A stretch of 64,000 bases of DNA from JAUXJB01 sp965226855 (GCA_965226855.1 CBDDEE010000030.1:1-64000); one strand, 5' to 3'. Counted from the stretch's first letter, positions 35,527 to 44,266 are shown. Numbers and translations: made by a program. The notes: generated by a model not told the origin, from the sequence alone.

Positions 35527-35950
35527 ACACTGCGGTGTGTTTCGACTCGACGCGTTCGGATGGCTGTTCCTCGTCGTGGGAGTCGGCTCGCTCGGCAACG
35601 CCCTGTGGATGTTGGGGGCGCCGATGCACTGGTACACCGATCTTCCCGCGGCGGTACCTGATACCGGCCCCTTCAACGCGCACTTCGTGCGAGACATCGG
35701 CTGCGCGTTTCTGACACTCGGCGTCGCGCTGATCTGGGCGGCGTTCACGGCTCGGTATCGCCTGCCCCTGGCGGTTGTTGGCGCGCTCTTCCTGACCGCC
35801 CACGGGCTGCTGCACGTCTACGACACGCTGCGAGGTTCCCTGGACTCCACGCATTGGTGGCTCGATCTGCCGGGCGTTTACGTCCCTGCCGTGCTCATGA
35901 CCGCCGCGGCGACAACCCTCGTGCGAAGGGAATCAAGGAGTACCTCATGA
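35522..35950 (+). CDS. Four-helix membrane protein of unknown function
   Basis: 142 residues with about four membrane helices (FGWLFLVVGVGSLGNALWML, DIGCAFLTLGVALIWAAFTA, LAVVGALFLTAHGLLHVYDTL, VPAVLMTAAATTLV). No domain recognised. Its stop overlaps the ATG of the next gene (ATGA at 35947-35950), so the two are translationally coupled. The partner is a probable selenoprotein of the CMD/AhpD family, so it may have a role connected with it, for example membrane-side redox work. GTG 35537 is an alternative start. Confidence 0.75.
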   Translation: MAHCGVFRLDAFGWLFLVVGVGSLGNALWMLGAPMHWYTDLPAAVPDTGPFNAHFVRDIGCAFLTLGVALIWAAFTARYRLPLAVVGALFLTAHGLLHVYDTLRGSLDSTHWWLDLPGVYVPAVLMTAAATTLVRRESRSTS

Positions 35951-36510
35951 CGAGAGTGAACGGAGTGAGCAACGCCAACGCCGGCTTCATCCGGCGCAGC
36001 ATCTTCAAGATCGGCGAGCGCCGGCTCGGGGCGGTGCCCGAGCCGGTCCGCCTGATGGCGCACAGCTCCGGAGTGATGTGGGCGTCGGGCCTCTTCGAGC
36101 TTGCCATAGGTCGCGCGCGCGCCGTGGACCCGACCCTCGCGGATCTGGCTTCGCTGAAGGTCGCGTCCATGGTCGGCTGCGTGTTCTGACTGGACATCGG
36201 CTCTGCGGTCGGCAGAGACGACGGACTCAGCGAAGAGAAGATCATGGCGGTCCCGCGCCACCGCGAGAGCCCCGTCTTCACCGACCTAGAGCGGTGCGTG
36301 CTCGACTACGCAGAGGCCCTCACCCGCACACCGGCGGAAGTGACGGACCAGATGGCGGACGAGCTCTCCAAGGATCTAGACGCGACCCAGCTCGTCGAGC
36401 TCACGGCGCGCATCGCCTGGGAGAATTTCCGAGCGCGCTTCAACCGGGGCTTCGACGTGGAGGCGCAGGGGTTCTCGGAGGGAGCCTGCTGCCCACTCCC
36501 TAGCTCATAG
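35947..36510 (+). CDS. CMD/AhpD-like protein, probable selenoprotein (in-frame TGA = Sec81)
   Basis: 188 codons with one internal TGA at 36187-36189. The upstream part ends LASLKVASMVGCVF, then TGA, then LDIGSAVGRDDGLSEEKI in the same frame. In the CMD/AhpD family this place is 'GCpfCidlhs': a CxxC redox pair. Here the first is Cys78 and the second is the TGA codon, giving CxxU. Downstream the domain continues normally (ERCVLDYAEALTRTPAEV, ELTARIAWENFRARFNRGFDVEAQGF). A hairpin with the GGTC loop expected of a bacterial SECIS follows the TGA at the right distance (see 36187-36221). Start ATG 35947 has AAGGAG six bases upstream and overlaps the previous gene's stop. Expected role: thiol/selenol peroxidase or disulfide reductase. 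The alternative, nonsense mutation, is less likely given motif position and hairpin. Confidence 0.85.
36187..36221 (+). promoter_or_regulatory. Bacterial SECIS element candidate
   Basis: The UGA is at 36187-36189. A stem forms between CTCTGC (36201-36206) and GCAGAG (36212-36217) with loop GGTCG (36207-36211). After a G-A mismatch, TCG (36197-36199) pairs with CGA (36219-36221). Seventeen bases separate the TGA from the loop. Bacterial SECIS elements have a short stem starting a few bases after UGA and a G, often GGUC as in E. coli fdhF, at the loop. All features fit, and the hairpin lies in coding sequence as expected. SelB binds this structure. Confidence 0.8.
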
Positions 36511-36540
36511 AGTCGCGCAATTTGAGACCGGCGAAGCGGT

Positions 36541-37959
36541 TCACCCTGGGCTCCCTCTTCCGCCATGCGGATAGGCCATCCTCGCAGGCTGCACTGCGGC
36601 GTCAAACTCTCTGGCCGATAGCACGCCCAAGCCCACACACGCCTCCTTGAGCGTTATGCCCTCGACCTGGGCCTTGTGTGCGACCTCCGCGGCCTTGTCG
36701 TAACCGATCTTCGGCGTGAGCGCGGTGACGAGCATGAGCGAGCGATCGAGAGTCTCCGCGATCTGGTCGCGGTTCGCCTCCAGACCCTCGACCAGGAAGC
36801 GCCGGAAGTTTACGCAGGCGTCCGCCAGGATTCGCGCAGAGTGGATCAGATTGTGGACCATCACCGGTTTGAACACGTTGAGCTCGAAGTTGCCCTGGGA
36901 GCCGGCGATGCCCACTGCGGCGTCGTTGCCCATCACCTGGACGGCCACCATCGTCATCGCCTCGCACTGGGTGGGGTTGACCTTGCCAGGCATGATGGAG
37001 GAGCCGGGCTCGTTCGCGGGCAAGCTCAGCTCACCGAGGCCGCAGCGCGGACCCGAGCCCGCCCAGCGGATGTCGTTGGCGATCTTCATGAGCGAGCACG
37101 CGAGCACCCGCAGCGCGCCCGACGCCATCACGATCGAGTCGTGGGCCGCCAGCACCGCGAACTTGTTCGGCGCCGACCCGAAAGGCATGCCGGTGAGCTC
37201 GGCGATCTGGTCGGCGCAGCGCTCGGCGAAGCCCGCGGGGGCGTTGAGGCCAGTGCCCACGGCGGTGCCCCCGATGGCCAGCTCGTACAAGTCCGGCAGT
37301 ACGCCGTCGAGCCTCCCGAGATCCGCGTCAAGCTGTGAGACGAAGCCGGAGAACTCCTGGCCGAGCGTGACGGGCACCGCGTCCTGCAGATGGGTCCGGC
37401 CGGTCTTGACGATGTCGCCGAACTCTTCCTGTTTGCGCTCCAGCGCGTCCCGCAGCTCGTTCACTGCAGGGATCAGCTTCTCGACGAGAATCCGGGCGGA
37501 GCCGATATGCATTGCCGTTGGGAACGTGTCGTTGGAAGACTGTGAGCAATTGACGTGATCGTTCGGGTGGATGGGGTCCTTGCTCCCGAGCACTCCCCCG
37601 GCCAACTCGATCCCGCGGTTCGCGATCACCTCGTTGGCATTCATGTTCGTCTGGGTTCCGCTGCCCGTCTGCCACACGCGCAGCGGAAAATGATCGTTGA
37701 GCTTGCCGTCGATCACCTCATCGGCAGCCCGCGTGATCCAGCCGGCGCGCTCCTCGTCGAGCATGCCCAGCTCGCAATTGGCCAGAGCCGCTGCCTTCTT
37801 GATCACTCCGAAGGCGTGCACGATCTCGACCGGCATGCGGTCTTCGCCGATCGAGAAGTGCGAGAGCGAGCGCTGCGTCTGCGCGCCCCAGTAGCGGTCG
37901 GCAGGCACTTCGATCTGGCCCATGCTGTCGCTCTCGACCCGGGTCTTGGGACTGGCCAT
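36541..37959 (-). CDS. fumC: Class II fumarate hydratase
   Basis: 472 residues, full length. MASPKTRVESDSMGQIEVPADRYWGAQTQRSL begins the protein. The family signature GSSIMPGKVNPTQCEA is present, together with GSGTQTNMNANEVIANR, SSNDTFPTAMHI, KTGRTHLQDAVPVTLGQEFSG and NFELNVFKP. It interconverts fumarate and malate in the TCA cycle in the cytoplasm. Its start and the upstream 48 bases are duplicated at 20415-20677. The gene is divergent from the binding-protein gene at 38135. The assignment is secure. Confidence 0.98.
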   Translation of the reverse strand: MASPKTRVESDSMGQIEVPADRYWGAQTQRSLSHFSIGEDRMPVEIVHAFGVIKKAAALANCELGMLDEERAGWITRAADEVIDGKLNDHFPLRVWQTGSGTQTNMNANEVIANRGIELAGGVLGSKDPIHPNDHVNCSQSSNDTFPTAMHIGSARILVEKLIPAVNELRDALERKQEEFGDIVKTGRTHLQDAVPVTLGQEFSGFVSQLDADLGRLDGVLPDLYELAIGGTAVGTGLNAPAGFAERCADQIAELTGMPFGSAPNKFAVLAAHDSIVMASGALRVLACSLMKIANDIRWAGSGPRCGLGELSLPANEPGSSIMPGKVNPTQCEAMTMVAVQVMGNDAAVGIAGSQGNFELNVFKPVMVHNLIHSARILADACVNFRRFLVEGLEANRDQIAETLDRSLMLVTALTPKIGYDKAAEVAHKAQVEGITLKEACVGLGVLSAREFDAAVQPARMAYPHGGRGSPG

Positions 37960-38007
37960 GCGGACTCCCCTGACCTCGCGGCCGGATTATACGACAGCGG
38001 CGGTCAC
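37745..38007. repeat. Duplicated block 1, copy B (fumC start and upstream)
   Basis: 263-bp match to 20415-20677. Contains the first codons of fumC and its upstream region. Confidence 0.9.
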
Positions 38008-38134
38008 ATTCGGTTGCGGCCTCGAGAAGGCCGTAATCCCCGGAGCGTGACACACTCGTGGCGAAACGGTGTCGGGATTCTTCTTCGGATGATTCGACGA
38101 GAATCATGCTAACGGCAGGAGAGGGCGGGACGCC

Positions 38135-39205
38135 GTGAGCGAGCTGCGAGTGCTGTTGGTTACTCCACTCTCCGGACTGCTCGCGCGCTTCGGCCGCGCG
38201 GGGGCCGAGGCTCTTCGCCTCTGGGCGGCTGAGGCCGCCGATCTCCCGCCCACCTGGCGAGGCGTTCGGCTCGACGTCCACGACGCTCACCCGGATCCCG
38301 CCGCCGCGATGCGCCGCGGATTGGCCTCACGGCCTCATCTGGTCTTCGGTCCGTATGGAAGCCGCCCCTCGTTGCAGGCGCTCGCGGCGACCGGACGCGT
38401 GGTCTGGAACCACGGCGGTGCGAGCTCGACCATTCGCTCGCCTGCCTTTCCGCGGGCGGTGAACGTCCTCGCCCCGTCGTCCGCCTACTTCCGGGGCACC
38501 CTCGAGGCGGTACGCAGCGTCGACCCGAAGGCGCGGCAGGTAGTCATCATGCATGTCAGAACGGGATTCGGCGCCGATGTAGCAAGAGGCGCCGCGGAGG
38601 ACGCCGCTCGGCTCCACTTCAGCGCAACGACGATCGGTTTCTCGAGCGGGGGAGCCGTGCGCGCTGCCTCCCGGCTTCCTGACGCGGACGTGCTCCTCGT
38701 CGTGGGCGGCTTCGACGACGAGCTCGCAGCCGCCCCGGCCCTGCTGGGACGTGAGTGGCGTGCCGTGGGATTCGTCGGGGCTGGAGTGGACGAAGTCCTC
38801 GCGCCCCTCGGCCAGGCCCGCGAGGGTCTTCTCGGCCCGGCACAATGGGTGGCAGCTGCCGCGTCCGAGTCCGACGAAGGGCCCGATGTGCAGTGGTTCC
38901 TGACTCGTTACCGGTCAGCTGTCGGAAACGATCCTCCCTACCCTGCCACGCAGTCCTTCGCCGCCGGCGTTCTCGCCGCCCGCTGCCTCAGGGATGCCGG
39001 GGCAGTGGAAGACGCAGCCCTACTGGCCGCCGCGCGGAGCCTCGATTGCCGGACGCTCTACGGAGACTTCCGCCTCGACCCGGTGACCGGGCTCCAGGTC
39101 GGGCACGAGGTACTTACAGTGCAATGGCAAGACGGCGCGCGGCGCATCGTGTGGCCTCCAAAGTTCGCCGACCGGTCCCTCCTCTACCCTCGCTTCACGC
39201 GGTGA
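38135..39205 (+). CDS. Periplasmic-binding-protein-like (ABC-type, Peripla_BP_6) fold protein without signal peptide
   Basis: 356 residues from GTG 38135. The start SELRVLLVTPLSGLLARFGRAGAEALRLWAAEA is the first strand of a Leu/Ile/Val-type binding protein, and further pieces are LVFGPYGSRPSLQALAATGRVVWNHGGAS, QVVIMHVRTGFGADVARGAAEDA and YPATQSFAAGVLAARCLRDAG. Unlike ordinary ABC binding proteins, it has no signal peptide, so it should stay in the cytoplasm and may be a ligand sensor. A P-loop ATPase gene follows after 100 bases. Ligand unknown. Real gene; role inferred only. Confidence 0.8.
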   Translation: MSELRVLLVTPLSGLLARFGRAGAEALRLWAAEAADLPPTWRGVRLDVHDAHPDPAAAMRRGLASRPHLVFGPYGSRPSLQALAATGRVVWNHGGASSTIRSPAFPRAVNVLAPSSAYFRGTLEAVRSVDPKARQVVIMHVRTGFGADVARGAAEDAARLHFSATTIGFSSGGAVRAASRLPDADVLLVVGGFDDELAAAPALLGREWRAVGFVGAGVDEVLAPLGQAREGLLGPAQWVAAAASESDEGPDVQWFLTRYRSAVGNDPPYPATQSFAAGVLAARCLRDAGAVEDAALLAAARSLDCRTLYGDFRLDPVTGLQVGHEVLTVQWQDGARRIVWPPKFADRSLLYPRFTR

Positions 39206-39304
39206 AGTGGGCTCGTCCAGCTCGCGCGCTGTTGCCTGCAACTTTGTTGACCCTCTGGAGTCGAGCGCGCTCGACACATCCTTACTGACAAGCCATCGAC
39301 AGGA

Positions 39305-40054
39305 ATGACCGGAGACGCAATACCAGTCCTTGCCCGTCCTGGCCTCGTTCGCAGGCTGGTCGCAGCAGTTCGTCGGGGACGGCTGCCCGTCGTTCTCGGC
39401 GGACCCGGGACCGGGAAGACGACCGTTGCGCGAGCCGCGGCCGCGCAGCTCCCTCCAAGCGTTGGGGTACTCGAGCTCCCCGATGACGAGGCGCTGGACC
39501 TGGGGGGCCTCGAAGAGGTGGGCCAGCGGCCGTGCGTTCTCGTCGGAGAGCTCGAGCTCCACCGCTCGCTCGAGGTCTCTGGTCCTGCGTGTCGAATCGC
39601 GGGCAGAACTGTCCAGCGTTTCCCGCTCGTACCTCTTACTCGTCGTCAGTCACTCGCCTGGGTGCGGGGCATCGGAGGTCGGCCGCTGCCGATAAACGAG
39701 TTCGAGCCTCTGTTTCGGGCCACAGGCGGCCATCCCTCCCTGATCGCGGCATGGGTCGAGAAGCAGGGCCGCGGTGTCTCCGTCGGCGCGCTCGCCGACG
39801 CGCTGGTCGGGGCGCTCGAGCCCCTGTTCGCACGCATCGACCAGGCGCTCGCGCATCCAGAGCTAGCCGGACTCTACGAGTGGCTCGACCAGAACGGCCC
39901 CGCCCGTGTCACCGCCTTGCGGACAGCCACGGGCGCGCCAAAGGGGAGCCTCGATCGCCTGGTCATGGCAGGACCGATCTCCCGCACTCTGGTTGCCGAG
40001 GCGGCGGAGATCGCGATCGGCTGCGGCCTCTACAGGCGCCATCGCGGCTCTTGA
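39305..40054 (+). CDS. P-loop ATPase with C-terminal winged-helix-like part
   Basis: 249 residues. Walker A is GGPGTGKTTVARAAAAQ near residue 33. A stretch ATGGHPSLIAAWVEKQGRG and FARIDQALAHPELAGLYEWLDQNGPARVTALRTATGAPKGSLDRLVMAGPI near the end looks like the helical and winged-helix regions of AAA/STAND ATPases. No clear Walker B is seen. The preceding gene is a cytoplasmic binding-protein-fold protein, so the two may act together as sensor and switch (inference). The 3' end is duplicated at 22289-22446. Confidence 0.8.
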   Translation: MTGDAIPVLARPGLVRRLVAAVRRGRLPVVLGGPGTGKTTVARAAAAQLPPSVGVLELPDDEALDLGGLEEVGQRPCVLVGELELHRSLEVSGPACRIAGRTVQRFPLVPLTRRQSLAWVRGIGGRPLPINEFEPLFRATGGHPSLIAAWVEKQGRGVSVGALADALVGALEPLFARIDQALAHPELAGLYEWLDQNGPARVTALRTATGAPKGSLDRLVMAGPISRTLVAEAAEIAIGCGLYRRHRGS

Positions 40055-40253
40055 CTGGCGGTCCACGAGCAGGACCCGGCGCACATACTAGGAAGGCGGT
40101 CGGATCTGCTCCTAACTATTGTATGTCGGAGCTCGACTGCGGCACCATGTGGCGGAAGGGCTCGGTGAGCGTTTACTTCGTACAGCTGAGCCCCGCTCGG
40201 GAGCCGGTGGATCGCCCGCGCGGCAGTCCTCTCGCGAGGCCCAGGGAGGTGCG

Positions 40254-40580
40254 ATGAGCGAGCCGGATCTGGAAGACGTTCTGCAGCATGCCGAGGCGTG
40301 GCGAGCCGAGGGAAAGACGGTCGCGCTTGCAACGGTCGTGGCCACGTGGGGCTCGGCGCCCCGACCCGTCGGAAGCCAGCTCGTGGTTGACAAGGACGGC
40401 CTCTTTCTGGGCTCGGTCTCGGGCGGCTGCGTCGAGACGGCGGTCATCGAAGAGGCCATGGGCGTGATCGCGGGTGGCGGAGTGAAGCGCTTGCGCTTCG
40501 GCGTGACCGACGAGATGGCCTGGGAAGTGGGCCTCGCCTGTGGCGGCAAGATCGAGATCTTCGTGGAGCGTGTCGAATGA
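40254..40580 (+). CDS. XdhC/CoxI-family protein, N-terminal domain, copy B
   Basis: 108 residues, nearly identical to copy A (K for Q in VVDKDG). It has TWGSAPRPVGS and the GGCVE signature of XdhC, a factor that binds molybdenum cofactor and loads it into xanthine-dehydrogenase-type enzymes. ATG 40254 has GGGAGG upstream. It overlaps the next gene by ATGA, so both halves of XdhC are made as a coupled pair. The N- and C-terminal domains are one protein in most bacteria. Confidence 0.9.
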   Translation: MSEPDLEDVLQHAEAWRAEGKTVALATVVATWGSAPRPVGSQLVVDKDGLFLGSVSGGCVETAVIEEAMGVIAGGGVKRLRFGVTDEMAWEVGLACGGKIEIFVERVE

Positions 40581-41272
40581 GGCAGGAGATCCTCCGCGAG
40601 CTGCAGGTGGCGAGGCGTGCGCACCGGCCTGTCACGCTCGCAACGGATCTCGACTCGGGGGAGCAGTGGCTGCTCGGTCCCTCCGACCCGCTTCCAGGTG
40701 AGCTGGATCGCGAGCTGGCCGACGAGCTGCGCGAGGTCTTCCGCAGCGATCGTGCGAGGCGTGTCGAGCTCGGAGAGCGCACCATCTTCCTTAACGTGTT
40801 CAATCCGCCGCTTCGCATGATCCTCGTTGGCGCGGTTCACATCGCGCAGCCGCTCGCGGCGATGGCCGCGGCGACGGGCTTCCAGGTGATCGTCGTGGAT
40901 CCGCGCACGGCCTTCGCGGCTCCGGAGCGCTTCCCCGACCTCGAGATCCGCACCGACTGGCCCGACCAGGCGCTCGCGGCACTGGTGCCAGACGCACGCA
41001 CAGCGGTCGTCACGCTCACGCACGACCCGAAGCTCGACGATCCGGCGCTCGACCAGGCGCTCCGCAGCAACGCCTTCTACATCGGTTCCCTCGGGAGCCG
41101 CAAGACGCATGGCAAGCGGGTCGAGAGGCTCCGGGGCGAGGACTTCTCGGAGGAGGCGATTGCGCGGATCCACGGGCCAGTGGGTCTGGACATCGGTGCG
41201 CGTTCGCCCGCGGAGATTGCCATCTCGATCCTCGCGCAGATCATTGGCGTGCTTCGGGCCCGGGCGTCGTGA
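40577..41272 (+). CDS. XdhC family, C-terminal Rossmann-like domain, copy B
   Basis: 231 residues, intact. ILVGAVHIAQPLAAMAAATGFQVIVVDPRTAFAAPERFPD is the nucleotide-type fold with the family's 'GaGhva' start. Further motifs are RTAVVTLTHDPKLDDPAL, NAFYIGSLGSRKTH and HGPVGLDIGARSPAEIAISILAQI, the conserved end. It is translated together with the N-terminal half through the ATGA overlap. It should take part in cofactor sulphuration and insertion into molybdo-hydroxylases. Confidence 0.93.
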   Translation: MRQEILRELQVARRAHRPVTLATDLDSGEQWLLGPSDPLPGELDRELADELREVFRSDRARRVELGERTIFLNVFNPPLRMILVGAVHIAQPLAAMAAATGFQVIVVDPRTAFAAPERFPDLEIRTDWPDQALAALVPDARTAVVTLTHDPKLDDPALDQALRSNAFYIGSLGSRKTHGKRVERLRGEDFSEEAIARIHGPVGLDIGARSPAEIAISILAQIIGVLRARAS

Positions 41273-41334
41273 TGTTCGGTGACATCTCAAACTGCGCAAC
41301 AGCTGGTAAGTCCCTGATCGGTCTGCGCTGATTT

Positions 41335-41535
41335 CTACCCGAGCTTCTCTGCGAGAGCGAAGCTGTAGAAGGCTGTCTTTCCGCTGCTCACGCTTTCCGG
41401 AACCTCGAAAAGTTCCCAGGTGCATGAAACCCCCGGGGCCAGGTCCTGCGCGGGATTCCGGGCCTTGGTGTTTGCACTGAGGTCGTGGGCGGTGTGTGGG
41501 TTGAGTTGCCCACTCCGTGAGGAATAGGATCCCAT
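41335..41535 (-). pseudogene. Possible gene tail fragment
   Basis: A 66-codon minus frame. The end, PGVSCTWELFEVPESV then SGKTAFYSFALAEKLG, reads like a real protein end. No start or domain could be assigned. It sits between the duplicated xdhC block and an unrelated gene. It may be a remnant carried in by the rearrangement. Confidence 0.3.
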
Positions 41536-41578
41536 TCACGAGGACGTCACGCAGCCAAATGGAGAGGAACAGGAGACG

Positions 41579-42865
41579 ATGAGCGCTAAGCCTTCACGAC
41601 GGACGGCAGCAATTTTGGCAGCACTGGTCGGTGTACTGGTGTTCGGCATCCACATCGTGGGAAGTCGTGGGCAGGGCGATGGGCCCAGCATTGCGCTTCT
41701 TCAAACGGCGTGGGCAGCAAGCCATGAGCAGGCCGGGGCCCAGGACAATACTCCGCGCGGGCGCACGCCAGTGGCGATCGTCGACGGTCAATACCCGGGC
41801 AGCTACTTCCCCAATACCGAGCTGCTCGGCGCGGATGAAATGAGGATCATCGCGCTCGGGTCCAGTATGCCAAACCTGACCAGGGCGGCCGCATCAATCT
41901 GCTATCTCGTTGAGTTGGGAAACGGGGACAAGTTCCTGTTCGATATCGGATCGGGAGCCATGGCGAACCTGTGGTCCCTGCGGCCAGACTTTTCGAAGGT
42001 CGACAAGGTGTTCGCCAGTCACCTGCATACCGACCACGTCGGCGACTTCATGGGGCTTCATATCGGTAGCTGGCTTTCAGGGCGCTATACCCCGATCCAC
42101 ATTTACGGACCGAGCGGGTCCAGCCCGGAGATGGGCACCAAGGCCTTTATTGAAGGCATGAAGACGGGCTACGCCTGGGACATCGCTGGCCGAAGCGGCG
42201 CGCTGCCCGACGCCGGTGGGCAGATCGTGGTGCACGAGTTTGATTACAAGGCCGTCAACGAGGTCGTCTACCAGAAGAATGGTGTGACGATTCGATCCTG
42301 GCCGGCCATTCACCTTCTGGACGGTCCCGTGAGCTTCGCTCTCGAATGGAACGGGCTCAAGTACGTGTTCGGCGGCGATACCTATCCCAACAAGTGGTAC
42401 ATCGAGCACGCTGCCGGTGCGGACGTCGCCTCGCACGAAGCCTTTCTTCCGCCCAAGGCTCTGGCGGAATATTTCGGCTGGGACATGACCCTAGCGACGT
42501 TTGTTTCGACGCGAATTCACACCGAGCCGCAAGCCTTCGGCAAAGTGATGTCGGCAGTCAAGCCGCGCCTGGCCGTTGGCTACCATTCGGTGCAATCGCC
42601 GGAGAACAACGCTGCCATCATGGAAGACGTCCGCAAGACCTATGACGGCCCACTGGCCTTGGCGCGGGACCTGATGGTCATCAACGTCACGAAAGAAAAG
42701 ATCGAGGTGCGCATGGCCGTAGTGGACGAGTATGTCCTGCCGCCCGACGTCAGTCAGGCGTACGATGCTGCGAAGCGCTCAGGCCAGAAGCACGCGTCCG
42801 AGTACATCACGGATGGCAAGTGGAAAGGCTATACCCCGCCGCCGATGCCGAAGCGAGGTCAATGA
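41579..42865 (+). CDS. Exported metallo-beta-lactamase-fold hydrolase
   Basis: 428 residues with a hydrophobic N-terminal segment (AAILAALVGVLVFGIHIVGS), so exported or membrane-anchored. Metal site: SHLHTDHVGD gives HxHxDH, and FGGDTYPN carries the later Asp ligand. SSMPNLTRAAASICYLVELGNGDKFLFDIGSG is typical of the RNase Z-like/hydrolase branch. Substrate unknown. GAGGAACAGGAG lies before the ATG. A FadL-type porin follows after 69 bases, possibly one transcript that handles hydrophobic compounds. Confidence 0.9.
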   Translation: MSAKPSRRTAAILAALVGVLVFGIHIVGSRGQGDGPSIALLQTAWAASHEQAGAQDNTPRGRTPVAIVDGQYPGSYFPNTELLGADEMRIIALGSSMPNLTRAAASICYLVELGNGDKFLFDIGSGAMANLWSLRPDFSKVDKVFASHLHTDHVGDFMGLHIGSWLSGRYTPIHIYGPSGSSPEMGTKAFIEGMKTGYAWDIAGRSGALPDAGGQIVVHEFDYKAVNEVVYQKNGVTIRSWPAIHLLDGPVSFALEWNGLKYVFGGDTYPNKWYIEHAAGADVASHEAFLPPKALAEYFGWDMTLATFVSTRIHTEPQAFGKVMSAVKPRLAVGYHSVQSPENNAAIMEDVRKTYDGPLALARDLMVINVTKEKIEVRMAVVDEYVLPPDVSQAYDAAKRSGQKHASEYITDGKWKGYTPPPMPKRGQ

Positions 42866-42934
42866 ACCTCAAGGACCTAGGTTACTGCTGCCCCCGTCAC
42901 GATTGCAGAGCTTGAAGCAGAGCAAGGAGGCGAC

Positions 42935-44161
42935 GTGAATATCAGGATGATCGTGCTGGCGCTGACTATCATCGCGCCCTCTGCGGCCTTCGCCGCCGGG
43001 TTCCAGAGCATCGAGCAGGGTACGTGGGACATAGGACGGGCCGTGGTGGGAGCGACGTCGGCTGCGGACTCTGCTGCGACGGCCTTCTACAACCCCGCGG
43101 GCATGATGCTCATCGAGGACAGGCAGATCACGGGCGGGCTCATGGGGGTCCTGATCAATGCCGAGTTCGATACGGAGCCCGGCACCACCTTCACCGGCGG
43201 AGGCAGTGGGAACGCAGGCTCCAACATCGTGACTCCGGCGGGACCCTTCCTCGTTAATCCCCTGAACGAGAAGTGGGCTCTGGGCTTCAGCCTCACGGCT
43301 CCGTTCATCGGTTCCCTCGACTATGGCCGCTCCTGGGCGGGCCGCTACTTCGCCCGCGAGGTAGACCTCGCGATGTACAGGGCCGCTCCTGCCGTGGCCT
43401 ACCGGGTCAACGACTGGCTCTCACTCGGAGCGAGCGTGGCCATCAACTACACGAAGTTCGACTTCAAGGTCGCGATCCCCACGCCAGGCGGTGACGGCAA
43501 GCTCAAGATCGATGGGGCCGACGAGTGGCAGTGGAGCTTCAGTCTCGGCGCCATGCTCGAGCTTCAGGAAGGGACGCGCCTCGGGATCAACTACTTCTCA
43601 GAGGTCGAGAACGACGATCTCCGCGGTGACGCCGATCTCACGACACCGGGCCCGTTTGCCGGCCTCAGCGGTGGTGTGGAAGTCCAGTTCACGCTGCCGC
43701 AAGGACTGGTCGGCAGCCTTCGCCAGGAGATCACGGACGACCTGGTCCTGTACTTCGACCTCGGTTGGGCCGACTTCAGCGCGTTCAAGTACATCAGCGT
43801 CGACTTCTCGGGCGGCACCAGTGTGAACACGAACATCCACTTCAAGGACATCACATTCGGCGGAATCGGCGGAGAATACCGGCTGGACGACGGCTGGACG
43901 CTGCAGGCCGGCGTGTCGTACGCGGGCTCGCCGGTTGGTGGCTCAGACCGAAGCCCGGCCTTGCCCTTCGACAGACAGATCCGCTACGCCACGGGAGTCC
44001 GTTTCGAATGGAGTGAGAGCCTCACGCTCGCGTTCTCGTACGAGTTCGTGGATTTTGGCAGCAACAACACGAACATCCAGGGCTTTGGCGGCACGTTGAA
44101 GGGCGACTACGATCCCAGTCACGCACACTTCCTCGTCTTCACCGCCAGCCACAAGTTCTGA
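42935..44161 (+). CDS. FadL/OmpP1-type outer-membrane transporter
   Basis: 408 residues from GTG 42935, which has AAGGAGG five bases upstream. A signal peptide (MIVLALTIIAPSAAFAAGFQ) precedes a FadL-like start: QSIEQGTWDIGRAVVGATSAADSAATAFYNPAGM, with the usual 'NPAGM'. The remainder alternates for a beta barrel and ends FTASHKF with a terminal aromatic. FadL proteins take up long-chain fatty acids or other hydrophobic molecules across the outer membrane. This fits the many acyl-CoA dehydrogenase genes nearby. Family assignment is secure; substrate is not. Confidence 0.94.
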   Translation: MNIRMIVLALTIIAPSAAFAAGFQSIEQGTWDIGRAVVGATSAADSAATAFYNPAGMMLIEDRQITGGLMGVLINAEFDTEPGTTFTGGGSGNAGSNIVTPAGPFLVNPLNEKWALGFSLTAPFIGSLDYGRSWAGRYFAREVDLAMYRAAPAVAYRVNDWLSLGASVAINYTKFDFKVAIPTPGGDGKLKIDGADEWQWSFSLGAMLELQEGTRLGINYFSEVENDDLRGDADLTTPGPFAGLSGGVEVQFTLPQGLVGSLRQEITDDLVLYFDLGWADFSAFKYISVDFSGGTSVNTNIHFKDITFGGIGGEYRLDDGWTLQAGVSYAGSPVGGSDRSPALPFDRQIRYATGVRFEWSESLTLAFSYEFVDFGSNNTNIQGFGGTLKGDYDPSHAHFLVFTASHKF

Positions 44162-44231
44162 GCGACCACGGTCGCTTTCTTCTCCTTGACCTCGGTAAAG
44201 TTAGGGCTGGTAGAGACTCATCGCGATCAAG

Positions 44232-44252
44232 GACGCTAACATGGTTAGCGTC
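44232..44252. promoter_or_regulatory. Perfect 9-bp palindrome, candidate operator
   Basis: GACGCTAAC ATG GTTAGCGTC: two 9-bp arms, 3-base spacer, 15 bases upstream of the GTG start of the porin. It overlaps the ribosome-site region (GGAGG at 44253-44257), so it could be an operator or an RNA hairpin controlling translation. Confidence 0.55.
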
Positions 44253-44266
44253 GGAGGCCACCGCGC

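Larger units (their letters stand above)
40090..41286. repeat. Duplicated block 3, copy B (xdhC pair)
   Basis: Matches 24785-25981. Both genes are intact in this copy. Confidence 0.92.

Noticed and set aside
36244..36510. Separate 88-residue gene
   Set aside because: It is the in-frame continuation of the CMD gene after the TGA and has no ribosome site of its own.
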